From Aplectana chamaeleonis (taxonomy: Eukaryota > Nematoda > Chromadorea > Rhabditida > Cosmocercidae), in assembly GCA_029168955.1 (NCBI GenBank), contig JAPDOI010000137.1:1496679-1560678 (forward strand): 64,000 nt of DNA, given 5' to 3'. The position numbers were made by a program, and so were the translations under genes. The notes under the pieces are model-generated. The model did not search any database and was not told the DNA's origin. It saw nothing but the letters and a program-made list of their open reading frames with translations. Shown piece by piece: positions 1-9,474 of the stretch. How positions within the stretch are numbered: position 1 is the stretch's first letter; every line of letters starts with the position of its first letter.

Positions 1-226
1 ACAAATACAAATAATTTTGTCGATAACCTGATTTTTCAAGACTTCAAAATTGCTACAAATTTGGCGACGCTCCGAAACTAAAGTATTGGGCTGTCGTAGA
101 ATGAATGATCCTTTTCTAAAGGAACATTTTTTCTAGCTCGGCTAAGCATTTATGCCCAAGTATAATAAAACGTTTCGAAGCGCGTTTGTTCCTCTGTCTA
201 ACGTTCTCTGTCGCCTGCCGCTAAAC
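1..226. other. unassigned flank of the Tc5-like element
   Basis: No gene, RNA or repeat is recognised here. The sequence ends at the TCA target duplication of the element that follows. Confidence 0.5.
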
Positions 227-229
227 TCA

Positions 230-701
230 CAAGGGAAGTATAAGAAGCGTAGGTCTGAACGGTAGAAATCAAATGTCATGTGAGAATGTTCACGTCTTAC
301 ATAGTTGAACAGTGTTGATGACCCGCCGCGAAACATAGACCTGAAGGAGTTATAAGCTCCGAAAGTTTGATGGCCATCGATCTCCTCCTAGTCTACGATT
401 TCCTAGGCGCCGGCTCCAACAGCATCGACGGCGCAGAGGAAGGGATGGCTGATGGTAGGCACTAGACCAGGGTTCGAATCCTCTCCAGAGCTGCTCTTTT
501 GCAAATTCACGGAACTTCCATATTTTGATCAAGAATTATATCTCAAATGTCATTTTATCTTTTTGCTGCGCGATCTGGGCATACCGACGTTCAAATAGAC
601 TTGGGTACAAGGAATTCAACGACTCGCTTCCCATCAAGGAGTTCCCATTGATTTGGAGAATTTACATGATTCGGAAATATTACAACACATATTTGGAACA
701 A
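230..701 (+). repeat. left terminal inverted repeat of the Tc5-like element
   Basis: These 472 bp pair almost perfectly with 1904-2375 in reverse complement. Pairing stops at the outer CAAGGG end and at position 701 on the inner side. The arm contains a GGTTCGAATCC motif near 473, like a tRNA B box. Small differences between the arms, such as the stretch near 510-540, show that they have diverged only slightly. Confidence 0.92.
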
Positions 702-739
702 TTTTATCAGTCTGTGGGACGCAAAATACATAACCTATT

Positions 740-1908
740 TCAGCACCAGTGGTAAATGGGCACATAATGCATAAAACATGAGCAAACTGCACAGTAGGGA
801 CAGCGAAAGAACGCGATAGGCTCCTGGCAACCTATCTCCTCACAGGGGCCAAGCTGTACTGGGAATACGAGATCAGTTGGACTTTCGAAAAGACCCGGGC
901 GGGCCAGAGCGTAGCCGGCCTTGAACCACGCGCACTCTACAAGCTTTTCGAGTGATGGATGACACAAGATACGGTGTACCATCGACACGACCTAAAAATT
1001 CGAAGTTCTGATTGTGAGGAGCGCAATAGTCATAACTGAAATCCATGCACCTTCAGAATATAGTCTCGTTTCTGGATGTCAAAAGGAAGATCGTGGACGA
1101 TCACGTGCGAGTGCAATCGCTTAAGCAGCGCTTTCACATAGCTGGAAAACCCGACGTCTGCCGGCTGAACCAGGCTCGTAGCGCCAGGTGGTACCGTAAA
1201 AATCTGCAAGTTTTTCCCAGCCGGCACAAGAGCCTGTATAGCATTCTGATTGGAAAAACCACTCCACGAGTCGAGGAGCAGAACACAACTCTTCGGCATT
1301 TGCGGCATGAAAACATGCTCAAAAAATTCATGTGTTGTTGACGTCGTCATGATATGGGATGATCCGCTGACGACGTGAAGATTCTTCGTCTTGAATACAC
1401 CCTTCAATGGGAAGCGGCCGCCCGGCTCTGGCAATTGAACAAAGACCATTTCTCCGACCTTGCCTGATGCGAAAATGAGGGGCATGATGGTCAGGCTATG
1501 GGTAGTCGCAGAAGCCGACTGCACCAACCGCACCGTCTTCTTCTCCCCTTTGAAGGACAAACATCTCGGCATCTGTAAATTTGGAACATAGCTGATTTTC
1601 TTCTATCTCTTCCGAATTAGTAGTTTTTCACTCACCGTTGTCTCTTCGTTCAGGCCGGACTGGTCGATATTGACGAAAGATGCGATTGGGATAGCGTTCA
1701 TTTTTGCTCTAACCTTTGCAACAAAATCAGCGGCAGCTCTCTCGACTGTTTCTTGATCCACAAATGACTTTTTTTGCACGAATCGAGTTATGCGACGCCC
1801 GGAGATTTCAACATGTCTCTTGAAGTTGTTCAGCCAACAGTGGGAGGCCTTGAATCCCAAAACTGGATCAGGCATTCCACGGTTAACTGCCAGAGCGAGT
1901 AACTTGTT
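740..1908 (-). CDS. Tc5-like transposase, spliced, 5' end unresolved
   Basis: The product cuts and joins the ends of its own element. On the minus strand, exon sequence 1908-1636 gives the second half of a CENP-B-type helix-turn-helix (GFKASHCWLNNFKRH) and the first catalytic aspartate (NIDQSGLNEE). Exon 1572-1051 carries the second (LLLDSWSGF) and third (VQPADVGF) aspartates, with 37 residues between them, as in Tc4/Tc5 DD37D proteins. Exon 991-740 gives the Cys/His-rich C-terminus (CEEIGCQEP, RCPYCAVCSCFMH). Both introns are phase 0 with GT-AG borders, and no stop or frameshift occurs across the three exons. About 348 residues are visible, shorter than a full Tc5 transposase (about 530 from memory). 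The missing N-terminus may be encoded inside the right inverted repeat: minus-strand ORF 2116-1883 reaches the junction one base out of frame. Confidence 0.85.
992..1050 (-). other. intron 2 of the Tc5-like transposase
   Basis: This 59-bp intron runs GTGCAT...TTTTTAG on the minus strand and is phase 0. Skipping it joins exon 2, before the in-frame stop at 1030, to the Cys-rich C-terminal exon. The donor is weak and the acceptor is typical of nematodes. Confidence 0.65.
1573..1635 (-). other. intron 1 of the Tc5-like transposase
   Basis: This 63-bp intron runs GTGAGT...TTTACAG on the minus strand and is phase 0. It links the first-aspartate exon (ending LNEETT) to MPRCLSFKGEK, matching the order of motifs in Tc5 proteins. 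Confidence 0.8.
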
Positions 1909-2375
1909 CCAAATATGTGTTGTAATATTTCCGAATTATGTAAATTCTCCAAATCAATGGGAACTCCTTGATGGAAAGCGAATCGTTGAATTCCTTGTAC
2001 CCAAGTCTATTTGAACGTCGGTATGCCCAGATCGCGCAGCAGAAAGATAAAATGACGTTTGGGATATAATTCTTGATCAAAATAAGGAAGTTCCGTGAAT
2101 TTGCAAAACAGCACATCTCGAGAGGATTCGAACCCTGGTCTAATGCCTACCATCAGCCATCCCTTCCTCTGCGCCGTCGATGCTGTTGGAGCCGCCGCCT
2201 AGGAAATCGTAGACTAGGAGGAGATCGATGGCCATCAAACTTTCGGAGCTTATAACTCCTTCAGGTCTATGTTTCGCGGCGGGTCATCAACACTGTTCCA
2301 CTATGTAAGACGTGAACATTCTCACATGACATTTGATTTCTACCGTTCAGACCTACGCTTCTTATACTTCCCTTG
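1904..2375 (-). repeat. right terminal inverted repeat of the Tc5-like element
   Basis: Reverse-complement partner of 230-701, with the same length. It ends in CTTCCCTTG followed by the TCA target duplication. Confidence 0.92.
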
Positions 2376-2378
2376 TCA

Positions 2379-3070
2379 ATCTTTTTTGAATTTCCCATTT
2401 AAGTTTATTATGTGGTCCGATTTCTAAATTATTTGAAAGGTTTGTATTCGTCTACTATAGAATAATGAAATGGGCGATTATGTATTGGACATCTAATCAC
2501 TCTGAGAAGTAGATAATAGCAGCAAAACAGATTCGCAGGAATTCTTTTGAGAAGTGAGTTTTGCATCTTTTTATATATCGCAGCTTTTGCAGTTTTTCTT
2601 CTTTACGAAGACTTCCGGGCATGAAACGTTATATTTCTAGCGGCATCATACGCGCAGAACAGCTGTCTATTTTTTGATGATTCTGAAAGGGTATATCTCT
2701 TAAGTCCGTGAAAATGGCTAAAGCACCGCTCAAAACCCCGAATCGTAGAAAACCACCGTTAAACGTAGATGGCGATAGTGTTTGAATTCCCGCTATATCG
2801 ACTTTTTGAACAGTTGCGATGGATCGCAAGCGATTCCTCCAGTATCGGGTCGTGGCGGAAACCTAGTGATAGATGACTAATGAACTTTGGAAGAATATTC
2901 CCGTTAGACCTCCCATATCTTCGGGATAGTGCATTTTTGACGCGCCAAACTTTGCCATTCGGCTAGGATGCAGAAAACCTAAACAGGCAGCAGCGACCGT
3001 TTATCCATAAGTGTTTGAATGCGTTCTACCAGTTTCATCATGTTTCCACGTCCCAAGTTTGTGCGTATTC
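2379..3070. other. unassigned intergenic sequence
   Basis: No supported gene. Reading frames are short and on conflicting strands, and I see no repeat partner elsewhere in the window. Confidence 0.5.
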
Positions 3071-3401
3071 AGGGGCCGCAAGCAAGAACGCGCCGGCTGG
3101 GGCAGGGGCAGTGCAGTCGGTGCCTTTGAATATTGCCGTTGCTCACAAGACAGGACACGTCTATCGTGGTTGGTCACAAGTTAAGACGCGTATGTCCTGC
3201 CCCATCGCTGTGCCCTAGCCACCCCAACTAGAAGACTGAAGCGGCTGGGGGCAGCGAGAAAGACTGCTGGGGCACGACATACGTGTCTTGACTTGTGAAC
3301 AACCACGATAGACGTGTCCTGTCTTGTGAGCAACGACGATCTTCAAAGGCGCCGACTGCACTGCCCCTGCCTCAGCAGGCGCGTTCTTGCATACGGCCCC
3401 A
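3071..3401. repeat. fold-back element with about 135-bp arms
   Basis: Arms 3071-3205 and 3268-3401 are imperfect reverse complements, from GGGGCCGCAAGCAAGAACG outside to GTCCTGCCCCA inside. The spacer is about 60 bp. No coding capacity or clear target duplication was found. It is probably a non-autonomous fold-back DNA element. Confidence 0.75.
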
Positions 3402-3995
3402 GCTTACGTTGGACTAACTGCAGTCCATTTGCCCGACAGTCTTCATTTAACGGCTGTGCAGAGTTGCGACGACTGGCAGCACGCCGCCGAGCGAGAGGCC
3501 TGGGGAGTAAACCTGACCCGGTGCTGGGCGCGAAGGCTTCGCGGAATTGGAGCGCCGATGTCGCTAGTGTAGCTGTTTTACTAACACTTCCGCCCTCATT
3601 CATTCAACATCACATTTCGCTCTGAGTAGCTTTTACTGCTTCGATATGCTTCAAGAGTTCAGGAAATGCCTGGAAACATCTTTTAAAAAACAATACGCCC
3701 AGAGAGCTGTAACGTGAACTTGGAATTTGCGTTCAGTGAACTGATTATGTCTTGAAATACAGATTTCGAAGTGGCGAAATCGGCAGACGGTTTGCGGTAG
3801 TCGCATAAATCACAACTGTCACACATTGGAACAAAAAATAGTCAAACTAAAAACCCAAAAACCAAAGTTGGAATAAAACGTCAAAAGGTGTTCAGAAGAT
3901 CGAATTAATGCAGAAATCATAAACATAGAGGCATAAATCAACTGATGGCAGCATTCCACGCCGGCGATGGGAACGGTTGAGACCATTTTCCGCCG
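3402..3995. other. unassigned sequence
   Basis: No supported gene. The overlapping opposite-strand frames at 3314-3625 are mutual shadows in locally GC-rich sequence. Confidence 0.5.
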
Positions 3996-4040
3996 CCGCT
4001 CGCTGACGGCATCGCTCAGGGAGACGCCGTCAGCGAGCGG
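3996..4040. repeat. perfect 15-bp hairpin
   Basis: CCGCTCGCTGACGGC pairs with GCCGTCAGCGAGCGG across a 15-base loop. Its function is unknown. It is too isolated to call a terminator in a eukaryote. Confidence 0.7.
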
Positions 4041-4124
4041 CCAAAACACTGCGAGGCATCCGCGTCGCTGTCGCTCGACACGATGCCGACCTCGTCCGCT
4101 GCTTGGCGTCCCCCATTTTCCATT

Positions 4125-4534
4125 ATTTTTTTGCCGCAGCGAACTCGCAGCTAACTGTCACGGGGGCTGCGGGGTGTAACTCGTCCATGTCCGCAGGGTG
4201 CTCCCCGGTTTTGGGGTGGGGGATTGAAACCTCCAAGAGGGTGAGACCCAGTGTGCGTGTGGGAGCCCTTATTGCTTCAAAAGAATAGTGAATCTCAATT
4301 TTGGTTGCTTATCAGTGCCTCGAATTGGAGGTGGTGGACGAGTTGTTCGTCACCCCTAAAAACACAACTCAACCGATTTTGATAAGAAAAGGGTCAAATA
4401 AGAAGGATGAGGCCAATTTCAATGCACGATCGCGCATTTGGACGAATCCTAGTCTACACAAATGAGAAAAATATGAGTTGCACCTCCCGCAGCCGCCGTG
4501 ACGGTTAGCTTCGAGTCCGCAGCGAGACCAAAAT
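4125..4534. repeat. inverted-repeat element with about 60-bp arms
   Basis: Arms near 4125-4187 and 4473-4534 share GCTAACTGTCACGG / CCGTGACGGTTAGC cores and a CTGCGGG...TGYAACTC stretch. The 285-bp centre has no supported gene. Confidence 0.6.
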
Positions 4535-4540
4535 TTCGAA

Positions 4541-4944
4541 GAAACTGCTTGAAACGCACTAAAACGTCTTCTTTTGTGACATTATTCTCTGGTCTGGACT
4601 AGTTGTCCGATTGGATAAACATGTTCACGGTGGTTGTCACCGGTAAAAAATGGGGCTAATCAAAAATGGAAGAATATTTTAGGCAAACCAGTATTAGTAA
4701 GTGTTCGAAGGAAAGAACAGAGCAACAGAGCGTAGAAAATTGCAAAAGACGGGTCCACAAACGATTTCATCGACGCAACAAATAGTTCCACTGAGAGTAA
4801 AGAAGCGGGATGAGAGTGAAGGATTTGGTGCCTTCCTGGGGCGTTTTTCTCGATTTCTTCGTCATTTTAGTTCTACCCGGTGACCAAACTATCGATTTAG
4901 TGATCAATCTCAAAATCGAAGATTATCGTGAACACTGCCTTTAA
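4541..4944 (+). mobile_element. AGGCAGTGTTC MITE, left-truncated
   Basis: The right end reads CGAAGATTATCGTGAACACTGCCT followed by TTAA at 4941-4944 in the window. The interior matches the full copies at 21000 and 26937 (GGACTAGTTGTCC, CATGTTCACGGTGGTTGTCACC). The left end is missing. No protein is encoded. Confidence 0.8.
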
Positions 4945-5572
4945 GCGCTTGCAATTAGCTGCAAGCCAGTTCTCGATCGTTGAAGATGAACGTGATCGAT
5001 CGATTCATAGCTGGACTCTGCGAGATCTGGCGCGTGGTAGGTCAAATACGTTCACCAAAAACTAGCCAATCAAGCGCGCGGGAAATTTTGTGCGGACGCC
5101 ACTCCTCGCGGCACGCGACTCGACCTCCTTTTTCGACTCATTTTTTAGAAGAATCATCTTCCTATACATCATTCGCACCATATTTTTTTGCGCACGGTTT
5201 TATGAACGAAAGACTCGAAAAAAGAGAGAATCGAATATTATTCAAGCCCTTTATTGTTTTGATTTTGTTTTAATTACAAATCAAACGAATAGAACAAAAT
5301 TATGCTCTACTTTTTCTTTCGTTCAACTTTTTCTGCGTTTCATTTGTCTTCGCTTGGTTTAATTTTTTCGTTATCGTCTTTCGTTGTGTCACTTTTCTTC
5401 TGAAATCAAGTTAACATGATCTCACAGACACCATTATTAAGATATAAACGGAAACATCATCATAAAAACACAAAAAGAGGGCCTCAGACTTCCAAACGAT
5501 GGTGTATCCTATTGCCTTGGGCCAAAGACTAAACTGGGCGACTAGCGAGTTTTTTCGACAATTAGGTAGAAT
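4945..5572. other. unassigned AT-rich sequence
   Basis: Frames at 4980-5362 overlap each other and show no recognisable domain. T-rich runs dominate 5250-5400. Confidence 0.5.
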
Positions 5573-5888
5573 ACCGGATAAAGTCTTACTGTGCTCCTCT
5601 AGGCCAAATTCCGGACCGAAATTGCAGCTCGACACGCTTTGCGGCCGCGCGCTTCCAAGTCGGAAAAGTTTCCAGAGCCCGCGGGCAACGATCTATCGAC
5701 TCTAGTTGGGTTTTAGAAACTGGAAACTTTGAAAAATTGGAGAAAACTGTATCGAAAAGCCACATCGAGTTGGCTGTGGCGCTGGAAACTCGACCGACTC
5801 GAGCGTGCGGCCGCAAAGAGTGTGGAGACGCAATTGCGGACCGGAATTAGGCCCAGAGAAGCACAGTATGTACATATTTACCGGATAA
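5573..5888. repeat. palindromic element, ATTCCGG family copy 1
   Basis: Arms of about 100 bp (5573-5680 and 5780-5888) pair through CTTTGCGGCCGC / GCGGCCGCAAAG and AATTCCGGACCG / CGGACCGGAATT. Related palindromes lie at 14441-14610 and, as a remnant, at 43755-43815. Confidence 0.7.
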
Positions 5889-6186
5889 AAGACCGCTTGT
5901 TATTAGGAGACGTGCGAGACCAAAGAGATAATGATAATGATTGTCATATTATATTTATGATAATGATTTTGAATACAATAATAGAATGATTGAAATTTTC
6001 AAAAATTGCCCAAAACACTAGATCTTGATCGCTAACTTAGTGAAAGGTGAAGACTACGCGAATCGTAAAGTTTCAGCTATCACAATGCTGGCGCACAATG
6101 AAGAAAGCCAGTATCAGTGCGATCCGGTGCACATATCATCTGATTCCAGGCCAAATTTACTCTGTTCCCTCGCGCGCTTGTGCTAA
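5889..6186. other. unassigned sequence before hAT-like copy A
   Basis: No gene was found. Positions 6073-6130 partly resemble 8767-8823 on the far side of the hAT-like insertion (shared TCAGTGCGATCCG). Confidence 0.4.
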
Positions 6187-6690
6187 GCGAGGGTCAGGGC
6201 TGGGCACGCGTCCCGGGAAGGCGGTTTTTATTACGCACCCCCTTAGCTCGGTACCCTATTAGGCACCCCACTTTGGAAAATCTTAATCGAGTGTGTCCTC
6301 AGTAGTCGGGCGCAGCAGCCATGATTTTCACTTCTAGATTTTGATTTTGGCTACCAAGGTATTGAATAGGGAAAATTCAGTGAATTTCAGCAGAAAAAAA
6401 GGTAGTTTAATTTCAAAACTTCAGTCGAGTGCCGTGAGGAAAAATAGTAAGAGACGGTAAGTTATGAGAAAAGATAGAGGAATTTTCATGTCATTCGTCT
6501 TGAAACAATTCAACAATTGCAAACAATAAAACTACTACTACTGCAATATTTAATTATGTATTCTGTCGGATGCATTCATGAACAACTCTATGAAGGATTA
6601 GTTATTCTGTGTTTAATTGCTCCGACGAATAAACAAAGACTCTTTTGTGATCGGAAACTAAGTTAGGCTTTCTGCTATGCGTACACACTG

Positions 6691-8037
6691 GAAAAACCAG
6701 TTGTAGCCATCTGGAATTTCGCGATCCCTTGAAATTCGGCTCGCCGTGCGATATGGTGCTTGTCCGCAGCAACACAGCACACACTGTAGTGTACGCGCAC
6801 ACAATATTAATTAAAAATGTAATTTATTACAGAATGCGAGGGAGAAAAGGACCGAAACCGGAGGAAATGGAAGAAAGCATCGATAGGGTACTTTCAATGT
6901 GAAAATTGTTAAAAATTTAATGTGAACCGAAAATTTTGTCGCCGGAGTAAGTATTTAGCCGTTACAAGGTTCATTCAAACAAACCTAGTTGATCAAAAAC
7001 AGCATTAAACATGGAATCAAAGGTTACTGTGAGAAAGAGGAGAATCTGGGGAACATTCAAGTATTGATAGGTTTGATATTTAATGTGACTAAATGGTCAT
7101 AAATCTCGTCCCGGTTTTACCCCGGAAACCGGGACGAGGTTTAAGGTTCTTATATCACATCAAATATCAAACTTATTAAAACTGAGGTGTTTGCCAGGTT
7201 CTCCTCTTTCTTTCAATGCTCTTACTTTTTATGTTTAATGCTGTTTTCATTCAACTAGGTTTATTTGAATAAACCCTGTCGAATCCAAAAAACTCACCCC
7301 GCTTCAACTTAGTTTATTTACCTTAATTAAAGGCAGCATACACGCTCGTAAACGTAATTGAGATAACTACGGAATCAGAATGGTATGGCACCGAACACAA
7401 CGCCCACGCATTTTGAAGCTTCAAAAACGACCCACAATGACGCTGCATGAGTAAGAAGTGTGCCCCGCCCCTGTATCTGCCCGCCCCCTGTATTTGCCGT
7501 CTCCTCCAAAACAGGGGTGCTGGGCCATTTCCACCGTCATCGATGTGTGCGTTTTACTTGTTGTACGTATTCCACCACCTACAAACGTCGCCGACGGGGG
7601 AAATGGACCAGCACCCCTGTTTTGGAGGAGGACACAAACGCAGGGGGCCGGCAGATACAGGGGCGGGGCCAACTTCTCACTCCTGTTGAGTCATTGTGGG
7701 TCGTTTTTGACGCTTCAAAATGCGTTTGCAATGTGTTCGGTGCCATACCACTCTAATTCCGTAGTTATCTCAATTACGTTTACGAGCGTGTATGCTGCCT
7801 TTGAATTTGTATATTGGATACATTGAAAGTATCACACCTCTCCCTTCTTTTATTTACTCCAGTTTCAGTACTTTTCTCCCTCCCGTTCTGTAATAAATTA
7901 CATTTTTAAATTAATATTGTGTGCGCGTCTACTCCAGTGTGCGCTGTGTTGCTGCGGACAAGCACCATATCGCACGGCGAGCCGAATTTCAAGGGATTGC
8001 GGCACTGAAGATGGCTACAACTCGGGTTTTTATAGTT
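6691..8037. repeat. internal palindrome of hAT-like copy A
   Basis: The left arm, about 6691-7121, pairs with the right arm, about 7122-8037, around a central hairpin at 7105-7138 (CTCGTCCCGGTTTT / AAACCGGGACGAG). The arms share GCGCACACAATATTAATT, AAATGTAATTTATTACAG and CGGCTCGCCGTGCG segments. The right arm is lengthened by the MITE at 7327-7804. The same palindrome is present in copy B. Confidence 0.85.
7327..7804 (+). mobile_element. AGGCAGCATAC MITE with arms over 120 bp
   Basis: It starts TTAA-AGGCAGCATACACGCTCG and ends CGAGCGTGTATGCTGCCT-TTGA. The arms pair over more than 120 bp, including the ACCCACAATGA / TCATTGTGGGT segments. The centre carries CCCCTGTATCTGCC and CAGCACCCCTGTTTTGG motifs in both orientations. 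The same family occurs at 42555-43014. Its position inside hAT-like copy A but not copy B dates it as the younger insertion. Confidence 0.88.
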
Positions 8038-8654
8038 CCAAAGCCATATTCAGTGCACTTGTGCTCTGCAGGGTACTGATAGCCGTTCTTTTAGCGTGAT
8101 GAGAGACATGGTACTTCTCAAGGAGGAGGACACATCATTAACTTCTCTCACAAGACCTTGCAAAGTCCTTAATTTTCTTTTTTGAACGTGAACGATAGCG
8201 CTTCTGAGCGCTGTCTTTGTATCATTGCCTCGAATCGGTTACCACCCGTGTAATCAATGAACGTTGCACCAAAGAAACATGACATCACACCAATCCTTAC
8301 TTGCTACTAGATAACGGAGTAGTGTTTATTTCTTTATCCAAATAATCAAACAAATTATAGATGATTCTTAATTCATAGGGTGATTAATAAAAAACCTTGG
8401 CAGCAACTGTTAATTTTTGCGAACGCAACCTGCATACCTATCAATAATTTGAATTCTGTGTTTTTTTTTTGAAAAGCGGAGAAGAAGATATGACAAATCA
8501 AAAGAAAAGCGTGTACTATTTTTTCCCTGAAATTCGGCAGAACATGCACTTTGTTTCTATCTGGGTGTTCGGCACCCCCCTTAGCCCTCTCCGCAGCGTC
8601 CAATTTGCACCCCTCTAAGGTCAACCGGGACGCGTGTCCAGCCCTGGCGAGGGT

Positions 8655-9271
8655 AGAGACAGCGAGAAAGTGTGGGGAGAAGGAGACGCAGCATACGCGC
8701 GCGGACGCACGCGATGAACGAACATAAATTTGACTCGGAAACAGAGGATATGTTTTGACATATGCGCAACAAGCTTTCGCCAATGCACAATTGGGAACGC
8801 AGAGTGTCAGTGCGATCCGTGCCGACTGTAGAGTTCGCGTAATAATTCTAGTCTGGGGAATGAACGGGGCAGCGACGGTAGATCATCCCGCCCGAATCGA
8901 AACTCCATTCTTCAGTGAGGCCGCCAACCCCGCTCGGCCAGCCGCCTGGTCCATGCGTCAGACTAAATCAAAAACGGAAACCATACATGAGTCTTTCCGT
9001 TCCTTCTGGCGAACAAAAATTTTTAACAAATATTGGGCCGAGAACTTTGAAAAAAATCATTAATTTTTTTTTGTAATTTATGCACAAGGGTAACCTATTC
9101 CCCGTTCAAATAACGGGCATTCACTGCACAAATGTTGGGAACATCCATGCTACCTCCTCGCGCAAGACAAGCAGTTCGCGGCCAGCTCCATGCTATTTCT
9201 ACAGCTAATTCCTCCAAGTCACTGCATACGTATGTATGTAGACTCTGTTCCATTCCAAGTGAACTCATGTT
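8655..9271. other. unassigned sequence
   Basis: No supported gene. Frames at 8755-9063 and 9095-9365 lie on both strands and have no recognisable domain. Confidence 0.5.
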
Positions 9272-9398
9272 TTCGGTTATCACAGCGCGGAGCGGTAGCT
9301 TTTTCGTCGAAACCTCCTTATCACTTGTTGTATATCATCGAGGCCCACCGCTCCGCTGCTGGTGATAGTCGAAATCAAAAGGTCACTAAGGATAGCTT
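9272..9398 (-). repeat. truncated copy of the GGAGCGGTGG palindromic element
   Basis: It matches the reverse complement of 14812-14980: TTATCACAGCGCGGAGCGGT, CCTCCTTATCACT, GCCCACCGCTCCGCTGCT and TCGAAATCAA occur in order. Both outer ends (the ACTCTGGTCCCG motif) are missing. Confidence 0.75.
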
Positions 9399-9474
9399 AC
9401 CTGCCTTTCAGTGCAATTGAAATTAGCACTCTAGTTTTCTTGAAGATTTGGTTCAAGATAAAAATTGTAATGTA

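Larger units (their letters stand above)
230..2375 (-). mobile_element. Tc5-like DNA transposon, complete ends
   Basis: This is a 2146-bp element bounded by long inverted repeats, both beginning CAAGGGAAGTATAAG when read inward. It is flanked on both sides by TCA (227-229 and 2376-2378), which fits the TNA target duplication known for nematode Tc4/Tc5 elements. The unique centre (702-1903) carries a minus-strand transposase with three conserved acidic positions and two short introns. Ends, duplication and coding content agree, so assignment to the Tc5 branch of the pogo/Tc superfamily is firm. Whether the copy is still active cannot be told from sequence, and the 5' part of the gene is not resolved. 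Confidence 0.9.
6195..8646 (-). mobile_element. hAT-like non-autonomous element, copy A
   Basis: Both ends read inward as CAGGGCTGGGCACGCGTCCC or CAGGGCTGGACACGCGTCCC, matching the hAT terminal pattern YARNG. The flanks are an exact 8-bp duplication, GCGAGGGT (6187-6194 and 8647-8654), the size typical of hAT insertions. The element is 2452 bp, of which about 478 bp is a later MITE (7327-7804). It matches copy B (31728-33807) along its length in opposite orientation. No transposase is encoded, so it would depend on an enzyme supplied elsewhere. Assignment rests on ends and duplication only. Confidence 0.88.

Noticed and set aside
525..755. A gene on the left arm of the Tc5-like element, duplicated at 1883-2116
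   Set aside because: The two matching frames are the two copies of the terminal inverted repeat, not a gene pair. Only the right-arm copy might contribute to the transposase N-terminus.
7421..7826. Four overlapping frames with similar sequence on both strands
   Set aside because: They come from the inverted arms and palindromic centre of the MITE at 7327-7804.
8373..8783. A 136-residue minus-strand gene
   Set aside because: It crosses the end of hAT-like copy A and its target duplication, and the homologous stretch in copy B is not open in the same way.
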